Assembly: GCA_900469615.1 (NCBI GenBank)
Contig: UBYA01000023.1
Span: 1-43,468 of the forward strand
Source: Hyphomicrobiales bacterium
GTDB taxonomy: Bacteria; Pseudomonadota; Alphaproteobacteria; Rhizobiales; Rhizobiaceae
Direction: 5' to 3'
Length of the DNA stretch: 43,468 bases
Shown here: piece after piece, positions 26,345 to 34,043 of the stretch
Numbering within the stretch: position 1 is the stretch's first letter
How the letters are laid out: every line of letters begins with the position of its first letter
Notes under the pieces: model-generated
What the model was told of the DNA's origin: nothing
Seen by the model: only the letters and a program-made list of their open reading frames with translations
Database searches by the model: none
Made by a program: the position numbers and the translations under genes

Positions 26345-27760
26345 ATGGCGGTCTTTCAAACAGCAGAAAGAATGTTGCCGTCCGCGTTGCGGACAGCGCT
26401 GTCGCCGTATCTGCGCAGGATCGGCGCTCTTCTCTCCGGCCGGGATGAAAAGGCTGTCTCGCAGCGCATGGCGCTCATAGCCTTCGCCATCCGCATCGCG
26501 GGCGCGGCCCTGGCCTTCCTGTCGCAGATCGTCCTTGCCCGCCTGATGGGCAGATTCGAGTATGGTGTCTTCGTATTCGTCTGGGTGCTGATGATCCTCT
26601 TCGGCAATCTCGCCTGCTTCGGCTTTCCGAGCGCCATCATCCGGTTTCTGCCGCAATACGATGCCAGCGGCAATCATGCCGGCATTCGCGGCCTGAATAC
26701 GGCCGCGCGCCTTTTCGTGCTCGCTGCTTCCGGCATGCTGGCACTGATCGGCGCACTGCTGGTCTACGCCTTTCAGGGGACGATCGAACATTATTACGTC
26801 ATGCCGATCTTCCTCGGCCTGATTGCCGTGCCGATGATCGCGCTGGGCGATGTTCTGGACGGCACGGCCCGCGCCAAGCATTGGCCGGTCATGGCCTTGA
26901 GCCCGACCTTCCTGATCCGCCCGTCGCTGATACTGCTCTACATGGTGGCTGCGGTCCTCGCAGGCGCGCCGCGCGATGCCGTCACCGCCATGACGGCGGC
27001 CCTGGCCGGCGCCTTTACCAGCGTCCTGCTGCAATATCTCGCCGTGACGCTCCGTCTGCGCCGCCATTATCCGAGCGGTGCGAGGGCTATCGAGGTCAAT
27101 GCCTGGCTCGCCGTTGCCTTTCCGATCTTCCTGGTCGAAGGCGTGGGCTATCTTCTCACCAATTCGGACGTCGTCGTCGTCGGGATATTTCTCAATCCCG
27201 ATCAGACCGCCATCTATTTCGCCGCCGCCAAGACGATGGCGCTGGTGCACTTCGTCTCCTTCGCCGTCAGGGCCGCGATAGGGCCACGCTTTGCCGCCAT
27301 CATCGCCGAAGGCGATCGAGGCAAGCTTGCGGCATTCGCAACCGAAGCGACGCGGTGGGCTTTCTTTCCGGCGCTTGCCGTCGGGCTCGCCGTTCTGGCG
27401 GCAGGTCAATTCCTGCTCTCGCTGTTCGGCGCCGCCTTCACCGAAGGCCAGATCGTGATGGCGATCCTGCTGGCCGGCATTTTGGCGAGAGCGCTGGTCG
27501 GACCCGCCGAAATCCTGCTGACCATGGCAGACAAGCAGATGCTCTGCGTCTACCTCTATGCCACGGCGCTTGCCGCCAATATCGGTTTGAACGTCGCCCT
27601 CATCCCGCATCTCGGCATCGAAGGGGCAGCCATTGCCGGCGCGGCCGCCATGGCAATCGAGGCTCTGCTCCTGCACATCGCCGTCCGACGGGCGCTCGGC
27701 ATTACTCTATTCGCCCTCCTCCGGCGCCCGGCGGCGTCATCGGCAACGAGGGCGCTCTGA
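26345..27760 (+). CDS. Wzx/MATE-like polysaccharide flippase
   Basis: 471 residues, almost entirely hydrophobic, with about 12-14 membrane helices. The opening helices (IAFAIRIAGAALAFLSQIVL, ARLMGRFEYGVFVFVWVLM) are typical of the oligosaccharide flippase (Wzx, PST) family, which moves lipid-linked sugars across the inner membrane. The linker motif LARLMGRFEYG is the usual family signature. The start at 26345 has a weak ribosome site; ATG 26372 is an alternative. The next gene begins two bases after the stop and is likely co-translated. No glycosyltransferase or polymerase gene is adjacent. Confidence 0.87.
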   Translation: MAVFQTAERMLPSALRTALSPYLRRIGALLSGRDEKAVSQRMALIAFAIRIAGAALAFLSQIVLARLMGRFEYGVFVFVWVLMILFGNLACFGFPSAIIRFLPQYDASGNHAGIRGLNTAARLFVLAASGMLALIGALLVYAFQGTIEHYYVMPIFLGLIAVPMIALGDVLDGTARAKHWPVMALSPTFLIRPSLILLYMVAAVLAGAPRDAVTAMTAALAGAFTSVLLQYLAVTLRLRRHYPSGARAIEVNAWLAVAFPIFLVEGVGYLLTNSDVVVVGIFLNPDQTAIYFAAAKTMALVHFVSFAVRAAIGPRFAAIIAEGDRGKLAAFATEATRWAFFPALAVGLAVLAAGQFLLSLFGAAFTEGQIVMAILLAGILARALVGPAEILLTMADKQMLCVYLYATALAANIGLNVALIPHLGIEGAAIAGAAAMAIEALLLHIAVRRALGITLFALLRRPAASSATRAL

Positions 27761-27762
27761 TC

Positions 27763-29034
27763 ATGGCCCGCCCTCCTTACACCGAAAGCACAGACAGCCA
27801 AGTGAACGCCCTGACGCACACGCTCGCAGCGCTGCATTTCGAAACGCCGAAAGCCGAAGCCCGGGTCGAGGTCGGCCGCGCCGGCCGCGAACTCTGCCTC
27901 TATCCCGGCAAGCTCGGCTACGAGCTGCAAGACGAACTGGATTTCCTGTCCAACCGCGCCGTGGAACCGAACGTGTTCTTCTCCGGCCGCTTCCTGGCGC
28001 CCGCCATGCCGCGCCTCGAGGATCGGCAGGTGCGTCTGGCCCTGATGCGCGACAACAGCAGCACGCGCAGTCGTATCCGGCTGCTGATGCCCTTCACCAT
28101 AGACAAGCCCGGCTTTGCGATCGGTCCTTCGATCATCCGCATCTGGTCGAACTCCTTCGGCCCGCTCGGCACGCCGCTGCTCGACGCCGAGGACGCCGGC
28201 GAAACGCTTGACAATCTCTTCGAAGCCCTCGCCCGGCAGGAACTGCACCTGCCGACCACGCTCGTGCTGCCGGACATGCGCCTGAACGGCCGCTTCGTCC
28301 AGATGGCCAAGGCCATCGCCATCGGGCGGAACCTGCCCGTCGGCGTCGCCAATCCCTTCCGGCGCCCGATGCTTCAAAGCAACGACGACGCGCTCGCCTA
28401 TCTCAAGCGGACGATCTCGAATGCGCACCTGCGCGAAATGCGCCGGCAGTGGCGGCTTTTGGAAAACCAGGGCGAGGTCAGCTACAACGTCGCACGTCAG
28501 CCCCGCGACGTTCACATCCGCATGGAAGAATTCCTGGCCCTTGAAGCAAGCGGCTGGAAGGGCAAGAAGCGCTCGGCACTCGTCACCGACCGTCATCATG
28601 CCGCCTTCGCCCGCGAAGCGATCTCCAACCTTGCGGCCGTCGATGCGGTGCGCATCCACTCCATCGATCTCGACGGCAAGGCCATCGCCTCGATGATCGT
28701 GCTGATCATGGGCGGCGAGGCTTACACCTGGAAGACGGCCTATGACGAAGCCTATGCGCGCTTCTCGCCGGGCAAGCTGCTGATGGGCGAATTGACGGAA
28801 TGGCATCTCGACGACGCCAACGTCGTCCGCTCCGATTCCTGCGCCGTGCCGGATCACCCGATCATGAGCCGCTTCTGGCATGAACGCGAGGACATGGGCA
28901 CGCTCATCATCGGCCTGACGCCGAACGGCGACCGCGACGTGCGCCAGGTAGCGACACAGCTGCACATGTACCGTAGCACCCGCAACATGGCGAAACTGCT
29001 GCGCGAAAAAATCCTGTCGCTTACGAAGCGCTAA
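27763..29034 (+). CDS. CelD/BcsL-type GNAT acetyltransferase
   Basis: 423 residues. The C-terminal half matches the CelD/BcsL-type acetyltransferase family, related to FemAB: FLALEASGWKGKKRSAL, then VTDRHHAAFAREAI and AYDEAYARFSPGKLLMGEL. Such enzymes are found in cell-surface polysaccharide loci of rhizobia. The ATG at 27763 is two bases after the flippase stop (TGATCATG); the open frame further upstream is the flippase gene in another frame. Its tail overlaps the convergent acyl-CoA synthetase gene by 14 bases. Together with the flippase it suggests acylation and export of a surface glycan; the product is unknown. Confidence 0.85.
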   Translation: MARPPYTESTDSQVNALTHTLAALHFETPKAEARVEVGRAGRELCLYPGKLGYELQDELDFLSNRAVEPNVFFSGRFLAPAMPRLEDRQVRLALMRDNSSTRSRIRLLMPFTIDKPGFAIGPSIIRIWSNSFGPLGTPLLDAEDAGETLDNLFEALARQELHLPTTLVLPDMRLNGRFVQMAKAIAIGRNLPVGVANPFRRPMLQSNDDALAYLKRTISNAHLREMRRQWRLLENQGEVSYNVARQPRDVHIRMEEFLALEASGWKGKKRSALVTDRHHAAFAREAISNLAAVDAVRIHSIDLDGKAIASMIVLIMGGEAYTWKTAYDEAYARFSPGKLLMGELTEWHLDDANVVRSDSCAVPDHPIMSRFWHEREDMGTLIIGLTPNGDRDVRQVATQLHMYRSTRNMAKLLREKILSLTKR

Positions 29035-30661
29035 CTTCGGCGACCGCCCGCTCGCGCAGCAGACGACGGATCACCTTGCCCGATGTCGTCAGCGGCAGGG
29101 CGTCGACGAACTCGATCTCGCGCGGATATTCATGCATGGAAAGCCGGGTTTTCACCCATTCGCGGATATCGGCCGTCAGCGCCGCGTTCGGCGCGCGGCC
29201 GGGCACGAGGACGACATAAGCCTTGACGATCTCCGTTCGCACCGCGTCCGGCTTGCCCACCGCGGCGGCAAGTTGCACGGCGGGGTGGCCGCCAAGGCAA
29301 TCCTCGATCTCGCTCGGCCCGATGCGATAGCCCGACGAGGTGATGACGTCGTCGTCGCGGCCGACGAAGGAAATATAGCCGTCGGCATCCTGCCGGCCGA
29401 TATCGCCGGTCAACAGCCAGTCATTGGCGAATTTCGCCGCCGTCGCCGTCTCGTTCTGCCAGTAGCCGAGGAACATCACCGGATCGGGCCGCTTGATGGC
29501 GATCTGCCCGCTCTCCCCGACAGGAACTTCGATACCTTCGGCATCGACGATGGCGACGCGATGGCCGGGTACAGCCTTGCCGGTCGCTCCGGCGCGGCTG
29601 ACGCCGAAGGCCTCGCTGGAAGAAATGACGAAGTTGCACTCCGTCTGGCCGAAGAATTCGTTGACGCTGACGCCGAGCGCCGACCGCGCCCATTCGAACG
29701 TTTCGCGGCCGAGCGCCTCGCCGGCCGAGCCGATGGTGCGCAGCTTGAGATCGTAATGCTCCCGCGGATTGTCGATGGCCTTGAGCAGCCGCAGCGCCGT
29801 CGGCGGAATGAAGGCATTGCGCACCTCCATTTCGGCCATGATACGAAAGGCTGTGTGCGGATCGAACTTCTGTGCCGGCGAGGAGACAACGGGGACACCG
29901 AGCATCAGGCTCGGCAGAAGCGCATTCAGAAGGCCGCCGGCCCAGGCCCAGTCCGACGGCGTCCAGAGCCGGTCTCCGGCCTGCGGAAAACCCTCATGAG
30001 CGAACTGCATGCCCGGAATGTGGCCGGGAAGGACGCGGTGGCCATGCAGCGCGCCCTTGGGCGGACCGGTCGTCCCCGAGGTGAAGATCATCAATGCCGG
30101 ATCGTCCGGCCCCGTATCCGCCACATCGAACAGAGGCGGATGCGCAGCCACCAGATCGGCAAAGCCGGCAACCCCCTGCTCCGCGCCGTCGATGCTGATC
30201 ACCTGCGCCAGTTCGGGCAGCCGATCCCTGATCGGACGCAGCCTTTGCAGCCCGAAGCGGTTGGTCACGAGCACCGATGCACCGGACGCCTTCAGCCGGT
30301 ATTCCAGCGCCTCGGCGCCGAACAGCAACGCCAGCGGCAGGGCGATCGCCCCCATCTTGTAGATCGCCACATGCGCCACGACCGTTTCGAAACTCTGCGG
30401 CAGCAGCAGCGCTACCCGATCTCCTGCCCCGACGCCGAGCGCGACGAGCGCATCGGCGAAAGAGGCGGAACGATCGCGCAACTCTCCGTAGGTCATGAAA
30501 AAGTGATTGCCGTCCGGATTGAAATGCTGGAGGCAGACGCGCTCGGGCTCTTGCTCGGCCCAGGCATCGCAGACAGCATGTCCTATGTTGAATTTCGCGG
30601 GAATCTCCCAGCGAAAGTCGCGATAGAGGGCTTCGTAAGTATCTCGCGGGGGCAATTTCAT
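29021..30661 (-). CDS. AMP-forming acyl-CoA synthetase
   Basis: 546 residues of the ANL superfamily, which activates a carboxylic acid with ATP and then CoA. Visible motifs are the P-loop LMIFTSGTTGPPKGALHGHR, the A5 region NEFFGQTECNFV, the hinge and C-terminal domain (LTGDIGRQDADGYISFVGRD, then ITSSGYRIGPSEIED) and the catalytic Lys in LTTSGKVIRRLL. The YRIGPSEIE and the sequence around FGQTE point to acetyl-CoA or medium-chain acid ligases, but the substrate is open. ATG 30661 (MKLPPRDTYEALYRDFRW) was preferred to 30697. Its C-terminal codons overlap the convergent GNAT gene. Confidence 0.93.
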   Translation of the reverse strand: MKLPPRDTYEALYRDFRWEIPAKFNIGHAVCDAWAEQEPERVCLQHFNPDGNHFFMTYGELRDRSASFADALVALGVGAGDRVALLLPQSFETVVAHVAIYKMGAIALPLALLFGAEALEYRLKASGASVLVTNRFGLQRLRPIRDRLPELAQVISIDGAEQGVAGFADLVAAHPPLFDVADTGPDDPALMIFTSGTTGPPKGALHGHRVLPGHIPGMQFAHEGFPQAGDRLWTPSDWAWAGGLLNALLPSLMLGVPVVSSPAQKFDPHTAFRIMAEMEVRNAFIPPTALRLLKAIDNPREHYDLKLRTIGSAGEALGRETFEWARSALGVSVNEFFGQTECNFVISSSEAFGVSRAGATGKAVPGHRVAIVDAEGIEVPVGESGQIAIKRPDPVMFLGYWQNETATAAKFANDWLLTGDIGRQDADGYISFVGRDDDVITSSGYRIGPSEIEDCLGGHPAVQLAAAVGKPDAVRTEIVKAYVVLVPGRAPNAALTADIREWVKTRLSMHEYPREIEFVDALPLTTSGKVIRRLLRERAVAEVSAS

Positions 30662-30813
30662 GCAGAATCCCAGAAAATGGTGCGGTGCAGCTAACACCTG
30701 TCGCCCCTGGGGTTCAAGGAAACATTTGAAATTGCCGTCTTCCCCGGCAGGCGAATCGCCTTATTTATTGAAGGATACTTCGAAGCTCTTCATGAACTGA
30801 CGCACCGATCGGC

Positions 30814-30838
30814 GGCAAATCTGGCCCGCCGATTTGCC
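30814..30838. repeat. Eight-base-pair inverted repeat
   Basis: GGCAAATC (30814-30821) and GATTTGCC (30831-30838) pair perfectly around a nine-base loop. No gene ends beside it and there is no T-run, so it is either a regulator site for the divergent genes or part of the adjacent repeat. Confidence 0.5.
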
Positions 30839-30842
30839 TTGG

Positions 30843-30942
30843 CGCAATTCCAGGAAAAGTGCACAGCGGTTTTCCGTCCGGAATTGCGTGAAAATAACGA
30901 GATGGAGCGGTTTAGAGATTCCACGACGAGCTGAGCCGCTCC
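30843..30942 (+). repeat. Two-hairpin intergenic repeat, copy A
   Basis: The first palindrome is CAATTCC (30845-30851) with GGAATTG (30880-30886); the second is GGAGCGG with CCGCTCC (ending at 30942). Between the arms of the first lies AGGAAAAGTGCACAGCGG then TTTTCCGTCC. It is the only copy not touching a stop codon; it lies 76 bases upstream of the aldo/keto reductase gene. Resemblance to the published rhizobial mosaic elements is from memory. Confidence 0.8.
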
Positions 30943-31018
30943 AGCCGACGCATGCCCTCCGCCGCCCTCCCGACGGCGGATTCCATACACCGCATCATCG
31001 AATGGACGGAGAATATCG

Positions 31019-31999
31019 ATGGAATATGTAAAGCTCGGCAAGACCGGTCTTGAAGTTTCGCGCATCTGCCTGGGCTGCATGACCTATGGCGACCCCAACA
31101 AGGGCACGCATGCCTGGTCGTTGAAGGAGGAGGACAGCCGCCCGCTGCTGCGCCAGGCGATCGAGGCCGGCATCAACTTCCTCGATACGGCCAACACCTA
31201 CTCCAACGGCTCCTCGGAAGAAATCGTCGGCCGCGCCATCAAGGATTTCGGCCGCCGTGAGGACATCGTGCTCGCTACCAAGGTCTTCAACCGCATGCGG
31301 CCGGGCCCGAACGGCGCCGGTCTTTCCCGCAAGGCGATCTTCGACGAAATCGACAACAGCCTGCGCCGCCTCGGCACCGACTATGTCGATCTCTACCAGA
31401 TCCATCGCTGGGACTATACGACGCCGATCGAGGAAACGCTGGAAGCGCTGCATGATGTCGTCAAGGCCGGCAAGGCCCGCTACATCGGCGCCTCCTCGAT
31501 GTATTCCTGGCAGTTCGCCAAGGCGATCTACACCTCGCGCCTCAACGGCTGGACGGAATTCATCAGCATGCAGGACCACCTGAACCTGCTCTACCGCGAG
31601 GAAGAGCGCGAGATGCTGCCCTTCTGCGAGGACCAGAAGATCGCCGTCATCCCCTGGAGCCCGCTCGCCCGCGGCCGCCTGACCCGCGACTGGGACGAAG
31701 CCACGGCCCGCACGCAATCCGACGAGTTCGGCAAGACGCTCTACACCCAGGCGCTCGAAGCCGACCGCAAGATCGTCGATGCCGTCGGCGCTATCGCCAA
31801 GGCACGCGGCATCCCGCGCGCGCAGGTCGCGACCGCCTGGATTCTGCAGAAAAGCGCCGTCACCGCGCCGATCGTCGGCGCTTCCAAGCCCGGCCATATC
31901 ACCGATGCCGTCGCCTCCCTGGAGGTCAAATTGACGCCGGAGGAGATCGAGGCGCTGGAATCACCCTACGTCCCGCACGGAGTTGCCGGATTCAAGTGA
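31019..31999 (+). CDS. Aldo/keto reductase
   Basis: 326 residues; an NADPH-dependent oxidoreductase of the aldo/keto reductase fold, close in pattern to E. coli YajO. The catalytic tetrad is complete: Asp56 and Tyr61 (LDTANTYSNGSSEE), Lys88 (VLATKVF) and His129 (DLYQIHRWD). The C-terminal GASKPGHITDA forms the cofactor-phosphate site. ATG 31019 follows GGAG. The physiological substrate is unknown. A cluster of GC-rich repeats follows it. Its codon use looks like its neighbours, so recent transfer is not indicated. Confidence 0.94.
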   Translation: MEYVKLGKTGLEVSRICLGCMTYGDPNKGTHAWSLKEEDSRPLLRQAIEAGINFLDTANTYSNGSSEEIVGRAIKDFGRREDIVLATKVFNRMRPGPNGAGLSRKAIFDEIDNSLRRLGTDYVDLYQIHRWDYTTPIEETLEALHDVVKAGKARYIGASSMYSWQFAKAIYTSRLNGWTEFISMQDHLNLLYREEEREMLPFCEDQKIAVIPWSPLARGRLTRDWDEATARTQSDEFGKTLYTQALEADRKIVDAVGAIAKARGIPRAQVATAWILQKSAVTAPIVGASKPGHITDAVASLEVKLTPEEIEALESPYVPHGVAGFK

Positions 32000-32419
32000 G
32001 CGAGGATTTGCGGCTGGTCAGGCGAGGCTGATGAAGCTGCGTGCCGCGCGCAGCCCCTCAACCCAACCCTCTCCCCGCTCGCGGCAAGGCTGTCGACTAT
32101 GGAGCTGATCGGTGCGTCATGTACCTTCTCTCCTCGGGGAGAAGGTGGCCCGAAGGGTCGGATGAGGGGGATCGCTTCGGATCCATCGGCTCCGTGCCCT
32201 TGGAAGGCAGCCCCTCATCGGCCTGCAGCACCTTCTCCCCCTTGGGAGAAGGAGTATCGCATTCCATCTGCATCTTCCGAGCCGACGGATGGAGGGCGAT
32301 CCCGAAACTCCCGAACCGATGCCTTCGCCCCCGCGGCAAATCGCGCAAAAGTGACTTCACAGGTCGGTCACAGTTGAGGCTTAACAGGTCAAGGTTCCCA
32401 GCCCCGAGGATGATATCCA
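32000..32419. other. Repeat-bearing gap after the aldo/keto reductase
   Basis: No supported gene is present, although frames stay open because of high GC. It holds three related GC-rich repeat units (32053-32253). The 32260-32419 part contains no recognised element; the promoter of the methyltransferase gene should lie there. Confidence 0.6.
32053..32253. repeat. Cluster of three GC-rich palindromic repeat units
   Basis: Unit 1 (32123-32170) begins with the hairpin ACCTTCTC / GAGAAGGT (32123-32130 with 32139-32146) and ends GGATGAGGGGG. Unit 2 (32210-32253) is the same module reversed, starting CCCCTCATCGGCC and ending in the CACCTTCTCCCCC hairpin. Unit 0 (32053-32088) is a shortened reversed relative (CCCCTCAACCCAACCCTCTC). 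The inverted pair can fold into a long stem. Hairpin 1 may also act as the terminator of the reductase gene. Confidence 0.75.
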
Positions 32420-33214
32420 ATGATCACGGTTCCCTTCGAAGCACGGCGTTTTCAATCGACCGCGGCCTATTATCTGCGCTACCGCATTCCCTACCCGGAC
32501 AGGCTGATTGCCCGCGTTGCCGAGCGCAGCGGGCTGAAGCGCGGCGACCATGTGCTCGACCTCGGCTGCGGCCCCGGCCAGCTCGGCATCGCCTTCGCGC
32601 GGCTGCAGGGCGCGGCCGTCACCGCCATAGACCCGGAGCCGGAAATGCTCGCCGAAGTCGAGGCCGGCGCGACGAAGGCCGGCGTCGATATCACCATCCG
32701 CCAAGGCTCCTCCTACGATCTCGGGCCTGATATCGGCAAATTGCATCTCTGCGTCATGGGCCGCTCCTTCCACTGGATGGACAGGCCGGCAACGCTCGAG
32801 GCGCTGGACAGGCTGATCGAACCCGGCGGCGCCGTCGTCCTCTTCCACGACAAGAGCGTTCTGGCCGAGCCGGACTGGCGCGGGATCGTCGAGCCGCTGG
32901 CGCAGACCTATTCGCCGGAGCGCAATGCCGACCGGCTGCTGCGCAAGAGCAAGGCATGGGCGCCGCACGAGGCGATGCTGCTCGCCTCGCCCTTCCGCAA
33001 TCTGGAGCGCATCGGCATCGTCTCGGAATATACGAGGGATATCGAGGACATCGTCGGCCGCGTCTTCTCGATGTCGTCTACCTCGCCGCAGGCGCTCGGC
33101 GACAAGGCTGCCGATTTCGAGGCCGCACTCCGCGCCGAGCTGCTTGCAGCGGCGCCCGACGGGAAATTCAGGGAGATCGTCGAGGCGAACGGGCTGCTCG
33201 CCTTCCGCGATTAG
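32420..33214 (+). CDS. Class I SAM-dependent methyltransferase
   Basis: 264 residues. Motif I is VLDLGCGPGQLGIAFARL at about 45-62, followed by TAIDPEPEMLAEVE (motif Post I) and LHLCVMGRSFHWMDRP. This belongs to the UbiE/Methyltransf_11 superfamily; the substrate is unknown. ATG 32420 follows a GAGGA ribosome site. It converges on the tetR gene with only six bases between the stop codons and no visible terminator, so transcripts likely overlap. Confidence 0.9.
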   Translation: MITVPFEARRFQSTAAYYLRYRIPYPDRLIARVAERSGLKRGDHVLDLGCGPGQLGIAFARLQGAAVTAIDPEPEMLAEVEAGATKAGVDITIRQGSSYDLGPDIGKLHLCVMGRSFHWMDRPATLEALDRLIEPGGAVVLFHDKSVLAEPDWRGIVEPLAQTYSPERNADRLLRKSKAWAPHEAMLLASPFRNLERIGIVSEYTRDIEDIVGRVFSMSSTSPQALGDKAADFEAALRAELLAAAPDGKFREIVEANGLLAFRD

Positions 33215-33220
33215 ACGCGA

Positions 33221-33808
33221 TCAGCGATTTTCTTCATCCGGCCGGGGCGTCAGCTCCTGCCGGGTCGCCGCAAGGAATTCCTGCGACAGTTCGGTATTGT
33301 CCATCGCCCGCGCGAGGATGACGGCGCCCACCATGGCCGAAAGGCTGGCGAAAGCCTTGCGCCGGCGATCTTCCGGCGTTTCGCCGGGAACGATCTCTTC
33401 CAGCACCTCGACCAGCCCCATCAGGCCGCCGGTGAAGGTGGATTGCATCTCCGGACCGTGCCGGCTGACCTCCTGCGTCAACGCCGCAAAGACACAGCCG
33501 GTCGCATGCTCGACCACGTTGCGATGCGAGAGGTAATGGGCCAGCAGCGCTTCCAGCGGCTGATCGGGCGAACTGGACGCAACGTCTTTCCAGCGCTCCA
33601 GCGAGCGCGCCACCAGCGCCTTGCTCGCCTCGCAGGCAAGCTCGTCCTTCGAATCGAAATGGCCGTAGAAGCCGCCATGCGTCAGCCCGGCCGCCTTCAT
33701 GATTTCGGCGACGCCGATGCCGTCAAAACCCTTCTCGCGAAAGAGCTCCCCTGCCACGGCAAGGATCTTCTCGCGATTCTCGGCGAACTTTTCCCGGCTC
33801 ACTCTCAT
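33221..33808 (-). CDS. TetR/AcrR family transcriptional regulator
   Basis: 195 residues. The helix-turn-helix region is at about residues 10-55 (NREKILAVAGELFREKGFDG, IGVAEIMKAAGLTHGGFYGHF), with the FYGHFDSKDEL signature; the C-terminal ligand-binding part is unassigned. ATG 33808 is preceded by an in-frame TTG. It is divergent from the MFS gene, and its promoter spans an operator palindrome (33855-33868), so it most likely represses itself and the transporter. The ligand is unknown. Confidence 0.94.
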   Translation of the reverse strand: MRVSREKFAENREKILAVAGELFREKGFDGIGVAEIMKAAGLTHGGFYGHFDSKDELACEASKALVARSLERWKDVASSSPDQPLEALLAHYLSHRNVVEHATGCVFAALTQEVSRHGPEMQSTFTGGLMGLVEVLEEIVPGETPEDRRRKAFASLSAMVGAVILARAMDNTELSQEFLAATRQELTPRPDEENR

Positions 33809-33849
33809 CAAAAAACTCCATCAGAGCTTCAATAAATCTGTATTGACAA

Positions 33850-33878
33850 TTTATATGATGGCCATCATCAATACGCAA
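33850..33878 (-). promoter_or_regulatory. Promoter of the tetR gene
   Basis: On minus, TTGCGT (33878-33873) and TATAAA (33855-33850) are separated by 17 bases. The spacer holds most of operator 1, so a bound repressor would block RNA polymerase. It lies 42 bases before the tetR ATG. Confidence 0.65.
33855..33868. promoter_or_regulatory. Operator palindrome 1 of the tetR-MFS pair
   Basis: ATGATGGCCATCAT is a perfect 14-base palindrome between -35 and -10 of tetR. It shares ATGATnGCnATCAT with operator 2, 29 bases away centre to centre, the usual arrangement for a TetR regulator controlling a divergent pair. Confidence 0.75.
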
Positions 33879-33883
33879 CAAAT

Positions 33884-33897
33884 ATGATAGCAATCAT
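33884..33897. promoter_or_regulatory. Operator palindrome 2 of the tetR-MFS pair
   Basis: ATGATAGCAATCAT has perfect five-base arms (ATGAT / ATCAT) around AGCA. It matches operator 1 except at two central positions. It is upstream of the tetR -35 and faces the MFS gene, 146 bases before its start. Confidence 0.65.
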
Positions 33898-34043
33898 GTA
33901 AATGCCTTTACACAAACGTTCAAGCCGGGAAGACGGCATGGCGCTAGAAGCGAGTATGGTATCCTGATCCCATCCGCAATCGAGCGCCTTCGCAGCTCCC
34001 CGATCCTGACGCCAAGATACGCAACTTTATCGGAACGCACCTC

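Larger units (their letters stand above)
30662..31018. other. Divergent gap with hairpin and repeat copy A
   Basis: No supported gene is present. It contains an inverted repeat at 30814-30838 and the two-hairpin repeat at 30843-30942. Promoters of the acyl-CoA synthetase and aldo/keto reductase genes must be here but were not picked with confidence; the start of the reductase has a GGAG ribosome site. Confidence 0.6.

Noticed and set aside
26881..27762. N-terminal extension of the CelD/BcsL-type gene
   Set aside because: It overlaps the flippase in another frame; the real start is ATG 27763.
32041..32419. Frames in the repeat-bearing gap
   Set aside because: They are made of palindromic repeat DNA and have no ribosome site or family.
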